Shown here piece by piece: positions 11,662-24,193 of a stretch of DNA of 64,000 bases. This DNA is from Utricularia gibba (Eukaryota; Streptophyta; Magnoliopsida; Lamiales; Lentibulariaceae). Positions within the stretch are counted from its first letter, which is position 1. Every line of letters begins with the position of its first letter. Under the pieces are notes generated by a model. That model worked only from the letters and a program-made list of their open reading frames with translations, did no database searches and was not told the origin of the DNA. A program made the position numbers and the translations under genes. Where the stretch lies: contig NEEC01000026.1 in NCBI GenBank assembly GCA_002189035.1, positions 434,001-498,000 on the forward strand, given 5' to 3'.

Positions 11662-14442
11662 ATGGATTTGAGTTCCGTAGGAAGCAGCTCCGGTGGCCGT
11701 TCAAAGTGGAAGCTTAAGTATGAATTTTTTTCAACTCCTCTTCGCGTTCCATTGAAATCTATTTGTTTTTCCTGAATTCGGATTCACTAGTAAAAAAATA
11801 TAAAAATAGGTCAGCTGTAACACTTGCATTGACGATACTTACAAGTTCACAATCAATTCTTATTACCTGGTCAAAGAGGGCTGGCCAGTATGACTACAGT
11901 ATCACTACTGCAAATTTCTTGGTTAGCAGATTGTGTTCCATTAAGACGCTGATGGTGTCTCCTGTTATATTTTTGTCTGATGCTTTAATATTCTGCTTTT
12001 CGGTTAGGTGGAGACACTGAAATGTGCATTATCAATTGGATCTCTGGCAATAATTTGGAGGAATGAAGGTGTTACAAAGGATAACAGGTATTGTCTAATG
12101 CTAGGGTTACCTCTGAATATGTACTCCATGGTGATTTTCAAGCAGAATCGTATTCTTCTCTTGATTTCTCTGTTTTTTTTAAAAAGTTTTTCCCCATTTT
12201 TAGGTTGTATACAACATGGGAGGAAGTTAGAGTATACTCTATTCCTGCAGCTCTTTACCTGATCAAAAACTTACTCCAAGTATCTGATTCTTTTATGCTA
12301 AAACTTCACAGGAATTTTTTTTGATCAGCACCATGTCATATGCTAATATGCCATTGTCTTTTTGGCAGTATTTTATCCTTGTATATGTAGATGCTCCGGG
12401 TTATCAAATATTGAAGAGCTTCAATATTATAAGCACTGGCATTCTATTTCGCATCATACTAAGGAAAAAGTAAGCAGCTAACTTACCCTTTTCAACCTGG
12501 AAATGCCAGCTAAGGCCCATTTTTTTTTTATTCAGCCCGTCTCTTGGTATTTATGGTCATATACATCTTGTAGCTCTTTAATGGCCTGTTTCATCTGTTT
12601 CTTGAGTAATTTTGAATTCATATATTGTGGGCAATGACCTTCTCCATGCAACCAGTTTACTACGATAAGTTTTTTACAGGATGAGTGAAATACAATGGGC
12701 AGCGTTCATTTTATTAGTTGCTGGGTGTACAACAGCACGACTTAACCCAAGGTAAGCGTTTTTCATGTCATTTTAACGTGTTAGTTTTCTTCTATACAGT
12801 ACTTTAATGTTGGCTAATAGTTTTCTGCATTTTTTTGCTACTGAATCAAGCTTCTATCATATCCTTAGGTATTATGTACACCACTATTTTTTTCAAGTCC
12901 TAACCATATTTCTGGTATTTTCCTTTTTCTCATTCAGTTCTGAGCGAGTACTGCAAACACCATTTCAGGGCTGGCTAATGGCAATCGTAAGTTACTGGAT
13001 TCATGTCTTCAATCTGCTTCAACAAATCCTACTCATTTAGTATACAAAAGGCAGAAATAATGTCATGGCAGGAGACAAAATCCTTTCATTTTCATATTCT
13101 ATGAATAATTACAATTTTATATCTCAGAACACGAATTGCTTTGAGGGAGATTGCTGGTAACTATCATATCCAGGACTTGTTAAAGAAATTTCCTAGTAAT
13201 CAAATGTATATGCTGACAGTTCGACATTGGAATATTTCCTAACCTTCTCCCGATTATCATTTCAGATCATGGCACTTCTGAGTGGATTTGCAGGTGTTTA
13301 CACCGAGGTAAAATATATATAGCATCCTTTGGTTATTACAGAACAAAATATACATGTTTCACAAGTTTTTTTTGTCTCCGTTTATCTGCAGCCAAGTTGC
13401 ATGCTTTTCCTTCTCTCACTTTTTTTTAATGGATAAGTGCATCATACTACGAGCATATCATATTTTTCGTTTTCTGTTTTTGTGCAGGCTATCATTAAAA
13501 AAAGGCCTTCGAGGAACATAAATGTTCAGAACTTCTGGTTGTATATCTTTGGGATGTTCTTCAACGTCATTGCAATTTTTGTTCAAGATTTTGATGCTGT
13601 TGTGAACAAGTAAATCTTCAACTTGCAGTTTCTTTTGGTGATTCCAATTAGCATTCCAGACGTTTTGTACAGAATTGCATGCCGTGTTTCTCATTGCAGG
13701 GGATTCTTTCATGGATATTCAGCCATTACTGTTGCCATGATCATTAACCATGCTCTGAGGTTATTTGTTTACTCTTGCCATCTCTTGAAGCTCTACATTA
13801 ATAAAATTAAGAAAAGCCAAGAAACCCCATGTGACTCTGAATGATTGAAAAAGGGTTTTTCTGTGGTATTTGAGAAATCTTGGTGTCACATCACATGTTT
13901 TAAATAAATTTCTTTGCGCTATTCATTTTTTTTATTGAGTCGTTACGGTATCGTCACTTTTCTGATTTTTCCATTGCAGTGGACTTGCTGTTTCAATGGT
14001 CATGAAATATGCTGACAATATAGTCAAGGTAAAAACTTTTTAAACTGTACAAAGTCAATTAAGTTCCTTGTTGAGGCAAAATCAAAATTCTATATTCATG
14101 AAAGCGTTTCATTCCTGGTAACGAAATTCATTTTCGTTCCCTCTGCATGTGTACTGTGCCGCAGCTCCAGTGCTTTCAGGATCAAAAAAATGAACTTGGT
14201 GGTTGTTATTTTGCAGGTTTATGCAACATCTGTTGCTGTGATATTGACTGCATTTGTGTCCTTTTTTATGTTCGGGTTTGAGCTTTCCCTCTCATTCTTT
14301 CTTGGTTCCACGTGAGTATACTGGTTCAATTTACATGTTCAACCTTAGTATGATCATAGTTTGTAAGGCATTCTCGTGGCGTTTCTGCAGAGTTGTTTCG
14401 GTAGCAACCTACTTGCACTCCGTTGGGAAGGTCCAGAAATGA
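11662..14442 (+). CDS. ROCK1: Nucleotide-sugar transporter, ROCK1 / CMP-sialic-acid-transporter-5 type
   Basis: Thirteen exons encode about 321 residues of a multi-membrane transporter of the NST/CMP-Sia-Tr family. In Arabidopsis the ROCK1 member resides in the ER and carries UDP-GlcNAc and UDP-GalNAc (established knowledge). Exon 1 is 11662-11717 (MDLSSVGSSSGGRSKWKLK). Later exons give LTILTSSQSILITWSKR, VRVYSIPAALYLIKNLLQ, YVDAPGYQILKSFNIISTG, TPFQGWLMAI, LLSGFAGVYTEAIIKKRPS, FWLYIFGMFFNVIAIFVQDF, MVMKYADNIVKVYATS and FFLGSTVVSVATYLHSVGK. About ten hydrophobic helices are visible. The phrase AIIKKRPSRNINVQNFWLY and the ending TYLHSVGK point to the ROCK1 clade rather than to the Golgi CMP-sialic-acid-transporter-1 group. 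Borders are GT-AG and no defect was found. Confidence 0.92.
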
Positions 14443-14830
14443 TCGATAGCAAGTTTTTGAGCTATTCAATGAGTTGCGTTATTTTGCTGGATGGTGCTAG
14501 TTTACATTCTGAGGTATGCCATAACCTGTAGGGATTATTTGCTTTGAGATATTGAAACCATGGTGTTGATTTTAGATTTTTACGCATGAACGACAAATTA
14601 TCACAGATAACTGCATTTCAACGAACAAATTAACAAAACCATTGTGATAGCTAGGAGCTCTCAAGGGCTCAGCAATACCAATGCAACAACCCCAGCAAGC
14701 AAGAATTTTCAAGGGGTGGCAGACAAAGTTCACAACACAGCACGCATCATAAACTGTTCATACTCTTGAATCCAACACCAAGCACAGAAAAAAAAAGAAT
14801 GGAGCACAGATGTAAATAAAATCATCTTCG
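14443..14830. other. Spacer between convergent ROCK1-type and WEB genes
   Basis: The two genes converge here, so this stretch should contain both 3' UTRs. I see no repeat or further gene. Confidence 0.5.
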
Positions 14831-17800
14831 TCATTTGTGGTTTGATGGGCTCTTCTTCTTGAGCATGCTCCCAAACTTGCGAAATAAAGCCTTCTTCTTC
14901 TTCTGACTACTGCTCTGCTGCTCCGTTGGGGAGCCGGAGCCATTATCCATTCCATCTTTGAAGTACACCTCATTTACTTGGTCGTAGCCATCTGCATCTC
15001 CGGCTTTGGAGTCTACTTCATCTTCAACAGAATCATGACCTGTCTCTCCTCGAGGTTTGTCTTTCTCTGGAGTCTTGCAGTCTTCCCAAGCCTTATGATT
15101 ACCTTCTGCAGAATCGGAATCAAGTCTTTCATTCCCGTAATCTGTTATCTTTCCATTTGAGCCGTTGACTTCAGAAACTGTCACACCGTCATGGCATTTT
15201 TTAAGATCGGGTGACTTTTCATTTTCCGCAGCATGCAGCTCTCTTTCTTGTGGTGAAGTCTCCTCCTTGGAGATCATCCCCACTGATCCATTTTGTTCAG
15301 AAAATTCCACCACCTTTGGAAGAACATCGTAATCTTTTTCACTTTCTGTCAGGTCACCATTTTCCTTTCCATGAAGCTTGGCAAGAGCATCTTCGAGTAA
15401 TTTGGACAACTCTTGAACCTTTTTCTCTGAATCACTTTCTTTTCTCTTCAACTCATCATTCTCTTGAAGGATGTTCTGTACTTCATTATCTTTGTCAAGA
15501 AGGCACTCTTTATATCGCATGCTCTCAGCCTTTGCTTCACCCAGGACATCTTTAAGATACGCGATTTCTGATTCAGCTTCCGTTAAGGAGTTTTTCCATT
15601 GGCTAACCTCTTCCCTAGTTGCACAAGCTTCTTCTTCAGCGTTCTTCAGCAAATTCACAAGCCGGCAAATTTCTTTGTCCATAGAGCACTTATCTTCCTC
15701 AGATTTTTTCAGGGCGTCCACCAGATGAAGCTCCTTCTGCTCCCATTCGGCCTTGAAGTTCTGGTGATCATGATTTGACTCTTCAATGGAGTTATTGAGT
15801 GCAACGGCTTCCCTTTTTGCATCATCGAGTAAATTTTCATACTTCTCATTGGTGGCTTTTAGAACCAACTTCAGATCTTCTATTTGAGACTCATAGTTTT
15901 CATGCTCAACTTGAATAGACAACAATTTTTCCTTGACGTCTCTTGCTTCTGCTGAAACTTCATGTAATGCTGAAGCTAAGCTTTCCAGCGCTTTCTTGGT
16001 TTTCTCTTCTTCATCCCTGGAAGTTTGCAAATCATCAATAAGCTTGTTTTTCTCTTCCAACAGGGTCTGAACGCTAGCAGCAGCAAGCTTTTCATTATCC
16101 AAGGAATGAAGCTTCTCTTCTTTTACAGCTTCAAGCTCTATGGCAAGGGATTCGACCTTCTTCGACATTTCAGAAGCTTCTTGCTTTGCAAGTTCCACAC
16201 GGCGCTCTAACCCCTCCAGATCACTCTTATGCCTTTTCGATGCAATCCCCAGCAGGCCCACCTCTTCTTTAAGTGCTGCATTCTCAGATTCAGCAGCATG
16301 CAACAAATCATTGCTCCTTTCCAGCTGCTTCATAACAGATTCCAGGGACTCTGACGCTGATATCTCCAACCTTTTGGCATGCTCAGCCTGAGAAGCCAGT
16401 TCTTCCGACCTCTCATGCAACTCATCGACTAAATTACGTGCGTACGACTCAGCCATTCTTGCTGCCTCGAGATCAACATTGAGTTGCTCCAAGGCAGCAT
16501 CTTTCTCTGCCAAACTTAACTCCATTTGCTTGGCCTTTTCAACTTCTTTTCTGAATGATGCTACCTCCTGCTCTAATTTCTCTGCCAACCCTAACTCCAG
16601 TTGTTTGGCTTTCTCAAGTTCTCTTCTCAAAGACACTACCTCCAGTTCAGATTTCTCTGCCAACTCCAACTCCAGCTGTTTGGCCTTTTCAAGTTCTTCC
16701 CTTAACGACTCTATCTCTAGTTTGGATTTCTCTGCCAACTCTAACTCCATCTTTTTGGCCTTTTCAAGTTCTTTTCTCAAAGCCTCTACCTCCAATCTTG
16801 ATTCTATCTCAAACTTCTTGCTCTCGCTTTCCACCATGTCAGCTTGATGATGAAGCATCGATTTCACATTCGCCAGCTCGGCTGACAGAGCCTCAACTTT
16901 TTCTAGATTAGCCTCTGCAATCTTGGTTGCCTCTTCAGCATGATGCAAAGCCTGGTTTTTAGCATCAGATGTCATCGCTAGCTCTTGACTCACCTTCTGA
17001 AGCTCCTGAGTGGTTGTTAGCAGTGCAGCAACATCAGCAGCATGCTGACTTCTCACGACCTCAAGCTCCTTTGCCCAATCCTCTTCCTTCTTCTGCGCAG
17101 CTTCAATGTTGGCTTCCATTTCAACTGCTCGAAACTTCTCAATCTCTGAATCCTCTTCCGCCTGTTTTTGGGCCATCAAGGCCTCCGTGAGCTTCTCATT
17201 GGCTTCATCTGCCAACCTCTGGGATTGCCTCAAATCTTCCAGAGCCTTTTCCTTTTCTTTTTCAACCGAAATGAGCTTCTCCTTCGCCTCACTGAGGCTT
17301 TCCAGAGCTTCATCTAGTTGGGATTGAAGATCCGATGCTTTTATGATGCGGGGTGTCTTTTTCTAAAAAGAACAAAAGGATCAGACGATAAACAAGTTTC
17401 TTCATGTAAAGTTAAGACATGTGGAATCGAAAAAAAAATGTTTAAGAGCATACGTCGGTCGGGGTGGTGATGTTTGGAGACCGCCCCACAACTGGTTTCT
17501 TGGCTGCAACGGGTCTGGGAGATTTATCAACAGAAGAGCGCACATTTTGCAGGGGGGACGCTGAATCAGGATCCGATTTAGCCACAACCCTGGTTTTGGC
17601 AGTCCGTGGAGTAGCTGGTGATACTTTAATGCTGGAACCATCAGAGAGAGAGACAGACAAAGCAAACACTTTTCATTAGAGAACACCGCCCAGATAGACG
17701 CAAGATCTACAAACGCAATTTCAACAAGTTGCAGACAAACTCATCTCCACAAAGTATGCAATTCAGTCAAGACACAGCGAGGATAATCTCTAGGGAAATG

Positions 17801-17982
17801 AAGAACAAAAAAACAGGATTCTGATGAAATGGGCAACATAAAGAGCAACTCCCCAAAATCACCAAATGACAATGAGAAAGTGCAGATTCAGGGCCGATAA
17901 GTGGATCTGTGTAAAAGCATGAAAAACCAGCAAAGATCCAACTACAGATCTCCGTGAAGGCTCACTTGGGCTTAGCAGACAT
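14831..17982 (-). CDS. WEB-family coiled-coil protein (At3g02930/At5g16730-like)
   Basis: Three exons (17966-17982, 17454-17631, 14831-17362) join in phase to 908 residues. The short first exon gives MSAKP. The second is a basic Ser/Pro/Arg-rich N-terminal region (VSPATPRTAKTRVVAKSD, SPRPVAAKKP, RSPNITTPTD) and is followed by TPRIIKASDLQSQLDEALESLS. From residue about 75 to 760 it is almost unbroken heptad coiled coil, with internal near-repeats of a roughly 25-residue ELEKAKQLELELAEKSELE unit at about 16520-16780. The family signatures QLNVDLEAARMAESYA, ALESLASALHEVSAEARDVKEKLL and ESEKDYDVLPKVVEFSEQNG are present. The tail is basic (KKKKALFRKFGSMLKKK). WEB1/PMI2 relatives act in light-driven chloroplast movement, but the role of this subgroup is less clear. 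The gene appears intact. Confidence 0.93.
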
Positions 17983-18280
17983 GACCAGCAAGTATCCCCT
18001 GAAGATCCCTGCGGAGAAAAATTGGATTCTTTTTTCCCCAGCAAGAATACAAAATGCAAGACTGCTACCAGGTTCCTGCAGATAGATTTGATGGATAAAT
18101 AGATACAAGCATGCTTCTTTAACCGAAAAATCACAGACCCAGTAAAAAAGAAAAAGAGTGTGGGGTACGGGGAACCAAACACAATGTGGGTTAGATGCGA
18201 TATTTTGCCACTTGAGTGACCACACCACACACCTAGAGAGAGCGAAAACTAAATACAACACCCTCCCCACCCCCCACCTT

Positions 18281-18298
18281 CTCTCTCTCTCTCTCTCT
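18281..18298. repeat. (CT)9 microsatellite in the 5' flank of the WEB gene
   Basis: A run of CT dinucleotides lies about 300 bp upstream of the WEB start codon. On the coding strand it reads as a GA run, which is frequent in plant 5' UTRs and promoters. Confidence 0.7.
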
Positions 18299-18380
18299 AT
18301 CTCAACGTTGCAGGAGATGAAGAAGAAGAAAGCTCTTCACAAGTCACACCCAGAACCTTGTCGGCGACAATGAAAGAGCC

Positions 18381-19028
18381 TCCACATGCCCATTTCTCTC
18401 TCTCTCTTTTTGCGTTTAAAAAATAAAGTTTTTTCTTCCCTTTTTTCTTTTTCTTTATATTTACACGTAAAATTCAGACACTAATTAATCGCCCTTTTCC
18501 GCCGATTTAGTATACTAAATATTTGGTACACACGATAGTTCTATATAATTACAATTAGTGGGCGGATTAGAGATAAAGCTTCCGGTTTACGCCACAAAGC
18601 AAGCACTTGATGATTGCTTTGGTACGCCAGGGAGATGCCGAGGGCACAACCACCTAATCATCGCAATTAGGTGATAATGATCAGCAGAACTAATAATCAT
18701 CACAATTACATAATACTGGTAATTAATTCATTTAATTTCATGGTCCCCAACATAGGGAGGGATTCATTTCCAGCAGAATAATGCTCAGCAGCTACTTGAT
18801 TGCTAGTGTCGGTAAAGTCTCATAATTGTCCAAAAAGCAAAAACACTCCACTACGCGCATGTAAAGAGAGAAGGGCTGTGGACAACTTTTTTCAAAGAGA
18901 GTAAGTTTGTTTAGTTGTACCTGTTTCCTCGTTCAGGGTTCAGGAAGCAAATATCCCAACAGCAGCGCAGCGCTGTCAGCAGGAAGACCACGAGCTTGGG
19001 GCAGCCTTTGTGATGCGGATAGCTGAGT
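18381..19028. other. Spacer upstream of WEB gene, no gene recognised
   Basis: This stretch holds the upstream region of the WEB gene and the 3' flank of the next minus-strand gene. There is no coding sequence or clear mobile element. A direct duplication of TAGCTGAGTTTA..TTGGTTG-like text occurs at about 19021-19040 and 19131-19150, part of it inside the downstream coding exon. Confidence 0.4.
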
Positions 19029-20244
19029 TTATTTGGTTGGTTTTCCTCGCAGAGAAGCTTCTTCAACATCTGTATCAATGGGAACCTGAGCAAGTTTGGC
19101 TCCTCTCAAGCGGGAAGAAACGCTGTCGATAGCTGAGTTTAGTTGGTTGATTTTCTCGTTCAGGGTCTCCCTGGTTTTCTGCGTACCACAGCGTAAGTAG
19201 TGATGAGGAAAGGATCTCAAAGCCAAGGCCTCGGCCAAACGTACCTCTAGGCCTTCATCATAGTCAATCGGTCTCTTAGCACGGCTGAAGCCGTACTCAT
19301 CTTCATTTAGTAGTGATCTTCTGATCTAAAGATTCCAGAAAAGGCGCATTAGAGTTTGCTGACATTCAGGATACAAGATTGAACAAAAAATGCAGGATGC
19401 CATGAGGGATGCTACTTCGAGTTCAGCGGATGGAGACAAGTGCAACATCCTTAAATCACACACATCAATCACCTGTGGAGAAAATATATATGCAAGAGTT
19501 CCAAACACAGCACCTCCAAGAAGGAAGCCTGCAGCGAAGTCAGCACCACTCCCTCCTCTCTGGTCACTACTTGCAGAATTAAAAATTGAAACTTGAGGGT
19601 AAATGATACAACTGCCATGGTTTTACTATTAAAGTCAGTGAGTTCAAGCACAGAGCAAGTTCAGGGTATCAACGACAAAAATGCCACCCAGTACTATAAA
19701 ATCACTATCCCAGTGCGAGAATGGGTGGGTCACTTACAGTCATGTACACAAATTAGTTACAAGCCAATAAGAAAGGCTTTTAAGCCAAAAAATGCCGACT
19801 TGTGTAAAACGACTTTTTTTCTACATGCATTAATCTACATAAGAACAACCAGAAAACCTCATACTTGTAATGAGCACGAACGGAGAGGTCTCTCTTGGTA
19901 TGAGAGCGCGCATTCTTGGGCATTTTCAAACTCTGGGTCATAGAGCAAGCACCTGACGTCGTGGGAGATAAACTGCAACTCTTGAATTGTTTTCCTCCTG
20001 ATAAAATGGAACATCAAAACCACTGTAAATTCTGAAATTCACCTCCGTGGCCTCAGAATCCAGAAATTGGTTCGAATATTCAGCATTCTACGCTACACGC
20101 GGTAAGCCAAATCGATAAACAAGAAGCGTATCATCAGGAATTACGAGCTGAATATAAAAACCACAAAGCACGTCAGAATTTTGTGGAATATAAACATGTA
20201 AAGGCAATGATACCGGAAAGGGATATCGGGGACCCAGTGGCCAT
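19029..20244 (-). CDS. Small plastid-type membrane protein of unknown function (At3g02900/At5g16660-like)
   Basis: Five exons (20214-20244, 19865-19997, 19473-19569, 19245-19325, 19029-19178) join in phase to 163 residues. The N-terminus MATGSPISLSGGKQFKSCSL is rich in Ser, Lys and Thr and low in acidic residues, like a chloroplast transit peptide. A Gly-rich hydrophobic helix follows (GADFAAGFLLGGAVFGTLAYIF), then IRRSLLNEDEYGFSRAKRP, and a helical C-terminal part (YDEGLEKTRETLNEKINQLN, SAIDSVSSRLRG). The layout of one membrane helix plus a soluble amphipathic helix resembles YtxH-like proteins. Arabidopsis homologues are annotated as low-density receptor-like, which says nothing about function. 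A plastid-membrane location is an inference. It is another member of the collinear block. Confidence 0.85.
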
Positions 20245-20591
20245 AGGAAAACTTGTTCCCAAGCCAAGGCGGAGTCGTAGAGATGAGCAACCAACCCTAG
20301 AAGGAAAGGATTAGCGATTGCGATTGTAAACCCATGATTATTGTAATTTGAATTTAATGACTGGCACTCCAGATGCCCGTGGTACAGCGACAGCTGTCTC
20401 CGTGGACCAGTCAAGGAGAGCGAGAGCGAGGCTTCTTTGTTTTTTAATATTATTTTGAGAAGAAGTTGGAATTGGAGTGGGGAACCGCACCGCCCCCACA
20501 AGAAAAGGATACTGCCGTCGACCACTACGCCGCCGACTTTTCCTCGCCCCAAAATTGGTTAACCTATTTTATCAAAAATACTCAATTTTTA

Positions 20592-21741
20592 TGACGTGAT
20601 TGTGCAATTGAATATAAACCATCGAATTAATAAAATAAGATTGTATACACAAGAAATTATTATTGAAATTTTCTTTTCAATCAAATACTGAAAACAAAAT
20701 GAAAGATTTGGGTTTAAAACAATAATAAAAGTGACCTTAAGTTTAAAATTCATCTTGTTCAAAATTCGCTTTTACGTGTGTGCAAACCTTGAAGATTGAC
20801 TTGCTTGCACAAACTTTGAGAGTATTATTCTAAAATAGTGCTATTTGGTGACCATTATAGCACTGTCTCTTATTTTGTAGGGTTATAGAATTAATCATGT
20901 CACAAGAGTCATTTCAATTTTTGTGATAACCCATGTTTTTCACACACTCAAATCTAACCCCTACACCTCACACCTTGGAAACAAATTAGACATAATGTGT
21001 CTTACCAACGATGTTCGATTGAGCCCTTCTTTTTAGGTGTTTGAGGCCAACCTTTGATTCTCTCACACTCACTTCAAGTTATGTGATACTAAAGAGTATG
21101 TTGATAAGGAAAAATGTTGCGAAAAACAGAATCAAACCTCAAATTAAATGTTGAAAAACATAATAAAACAGTCACACGCACAAGACTTGCGCAAGCAAGG
21201 CTTCACAACAGATCCTTAGCCACAAGTGCTCACAACAAAAGTTAATGAAAAATGAAAGGAAAGGAATCCAAAACATGCTAGACTCAACTCTAAACTCTAA
21301 ATTGACTCTCTGAACGTCGACTCCTTCGATCTTCGGGTTTGGATTTTTATATAATGGTGGGGATTTGTTGTGCTTTCTAGATGGGCTCATATCAAATCTT
21401 CCATCTGTATCTTCCAAGATTTGATACGGATCTTCTAAAATAAAACTAAATTTTCTAAGATAAGATGCGAATCTTATCTTATCCAATAATCTTTGACCGA
21501 GTCTTCATCCGATTAGACCAAATCCTTGACTCCATCAAAGTCAACTCGAAAATCCTCCAAATTATGCCACAATTGTCCTGAAAAATCACAAAACACACTT
21601 TTTCTCCCAAAAAGATCATAATGGCATGAAAGATATAAAATTCTTCTAAAAACATAAGGAAAACGAGATAAGAAAGAATGCAAACCACATCTCAGTGAGT
21701 CTCAAAAGGCACAAATATAAGTAACACAAAATTACTTATCA
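20592..21741 (-). mobile_element. LTR of family R1 (diverged copy, probably a 3' LTR)
   Basis: This block matches 55740-56882 and, inverted, 37111-39570: the same order of phrases such as AATAAAATAAGAT.GTAT, CTTGAAGATTGACTTGCTTGC, GTGCTATTTGGTGACC and the terminal ACTTATCA. Here the copy is more diverged. Immediately to the right, read on the minus strand, TTAAGTGTGGGAGAGT precedes the LTR start TGATAAGT, which looks like a polypurine tract. So this copy seems to be a 3' LTR with some internal sequence kept at 21742 onward. No target duplication was found. Short open frames inside are not genes. Confidence 0.7.
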
Positions 21742-22190
21742 ACTCTCCCACACTTAAATGTTTGATTGTACTCAAACAATTGTTCAATGCATTTTCCTCT
21801 AAAATAGTAACTTGTAAATAGAGTTAAAGCAACAATATGCATAAGTTATTTAATGGCATACCATACACTAGTTTCCCTTGCACATAACTACTCCTCATAA
21901 GTGTCACTCAATATGCTCAAGAAGAGAAATCCATAAGAGGAGAATAAAATGAAAAAGGTTCACTCAATAACTGAATGTAGGCGTGTCAATGGACTTGCGC
22001 AAGTGATCTAATGGTTTCAGCAAGCTTGTGCAATCATGAGATCTTTTTCTCGGGTTGTAGTGTGGTAGGAGCTTGGGATAGGTGGGAAATACTGATGAAT
22101 AATCGTAGGTAACTCCTAGTCACTTACAAGCTTGTTAGACGGATACGTCAAGCTTTTACTTATGTCAAAGGTGTTCAATTGATGTTTTAC
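21742..22190 (-). other. Presumed internal non-coding part of the R1 element
   Basis: This sequence lies next to the purine tract of the R1 LTR and has no recognisable coding frame. It fits the untranslated region before a 3' LTR in large plant Ty3-type elements. This is an inference from position only. Confidence 0.35.
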
Positions 22191-22913
22191 CCTTTATAAA
22201 ACTTCTTTGCAATTTACCATACTTAATAAAATATTTTTATAATTTACATTATTACAAATTAAGTTGGATTTTTTATTTTTATTATTCATAATTTTATAGA
22301 ATATTTTATTAATATTCTTTTTTAAAAAATTCAAAATGTAATAATAAAGAATAATAAAATATGCTGCATTGTTTTGAAACATTTTATATAAATAAGATTT
22401 TAATAATATTCTATACTAATGATAAAAAAATGAAATAAATTTTACTATAACATGAATGAATATATTATTCAAAAATTACAAATAATTTTCTTGCCTCTAA
22501 TTTTGATCATTATAAAATCAAAAATAATTTTTATATAAATAAAATAATAAGAAGTTATTTTGTACATATAACTATTTTATTTATCAAAAAGTAAAAATAG
22601 ATTTTAATACTTTTTCATAATATTATATAATGATTGAAATAAATAAATTACTTATTGAAAAATATAAATTAAAACAATACAAATGTATAATATATGAATA
22701 AATTTATTTTTAAAAAAATTTAGATAAAAATTTATTTTGAAGTAGGATCTCTTGTAGGAAGAAAAAAAGAGTTTTGACACAAAACTCTCTCAATTATCAA
22801 ACATGTTAGTCAAGGTTCGTCTCAAACCATACCATGCTCTATAGTATGTAATCGTATAATTCATTGACTCATTGATTGCAATCATAATTGTGCTTATTTT
22901 AGTGCAAATATCT
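22191..22913. other. Extremely AT-rich stretch
   Basis: Nearly all A and T, with runs such as ATAATAAAGAATAATAAAAT. No gene, hairpin or tandem unit stands out. It lies between the R1 and R2 LTR copies. Confidence 0.5.
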
Positions 22914-24193
22914 TATGAATGAAAATTCCTTAAGATTGTTGCAAGAAATGAAATCTTCGTATCAAATAAATTTATGAGCCTTAATCTACACAAAATACAA
23001 ATTTAGAAAACTTGTATAGTGGATTTCGGGGTCGATCACAAGGAGCTGATGCTTACAACGTGTTTTAGTAGATGTAGAATTTAGAATAAATGTTGTTCTT
23101 AGTTTAAACTCAAACTAATAGTAATAGAAAAACTTGTTAAGTAAAGTCAAATTAAAAGGCAGAAAATAACAAGTGTTGGTTCTAAATACGGGATGATACT
23201 AATATGCTTTAAGGGTATGTAGATGATATGGTCCCAAGCTGCCTAATTTAATTTATCATGTTTCTATATTCACAACTCCAAACAGCCTAACTCTATTCAG
23301 GTCATTCATGATGTTTTCGGCTCATATAGTCTTTAATATCATCACCAACATCGCAATTAAGTCGACCCGCATGCAAAGTGTATAGAATTAGATCTACTTG
23401 GCTCTACTGGTCCTACCCTAGGCTAATACCTGCTATTCAACACCTTAATTCTTTGGTCTACTTCTAAATCAAGCATATGAGTTGTGAAGCTACTTGTTCT
23501 ACTTCTTAGATCTACCCATGGAATGATAGAAAAAAAAAACTAAGAAACAAAGATCAATTGCATTATTAACCCTAGCCCCCATATCACCCTTCTACACCTT
23601 AATGAATCTTCAAAGTTCTAGCTACTTATGTGTGACAAATAAAATAAGATTTCATTGTCATAAATTGAAGAAAATATTATCAACATTATAAAACAAACAG
23701 CCAATGAAAGTAAAATTTCAGCAAACTAAGTAAAATAAAGTGTTTTCTACTGGTCACGACATGAAACAGTAGCACTGAACTGGATTTTAGTAGTGCTCTT
23801 GCGGGTGGGGAGACTTCTTTGTGAGAATCTCCTCCTTCTCCCCTTCTGATCGGTGTTCGTAGTATTGGAGGAGAAGTCTCCTATGTGTCCCTGCTACTGA
23901 AGCTCTTGAAGCTCCCCCTCTCTATGATTCTCTCTCCTCCAAAATTATTTTTCCTCTCTCATTTCCCAAGGTCAATATGATCTCTAACAGTTATGTTGCT
24001 TCTGTCCCTAATTTGCAGACTGCCGTCGTGACAGTGTACTCATTACTCCTTTTATGCTATCTTTTCTTCGACAACCTAATGCTTGCACGAAATCTAGGTT
24101 GCCTCCCATGATTTTTTGGGAGTTGGTGTTAGACTCAAAACACGTTAGTACATAGAATGGATTAAATCAAATGATTTAGTCCATTTGTACACA
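22914..24193 (-). mobile_element. LTR of family R2 (left copy)
   Basis: This block of about 1.3 kb matches 46599-47871 in reverse. Shared phrases are AACTTGTATAGTGGATTTCGG, TCATTCATGATGTTTTCGGC and CCCGCATGCAAAGTGTATAG. On the minus strand it begins TGTGTACAAATGG, has a near-palindrome at 24157-24184 and a TATA-like GCATAAAAGGAG further in. The architecture (TG start, hairpin, TATA) fits an LTR. The end near 22914 is approximate and no target duplication was seen. Confidence 0.62.

Noticed and set aside
15211-17327. Antisense Ser-rich frames opposite the WEB gene
   Set aside because: They are mirror frames of a Glu/Lys-rich coiled coil, which reads as Ser/Phe/Leu-rich on the other strand. 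There is no independent start or family.
22191-22913. AT-rich tract as a replication origin or matrix attachment region
   Set aside because: AT content alone is not evidence and no defined motif cluster was found.
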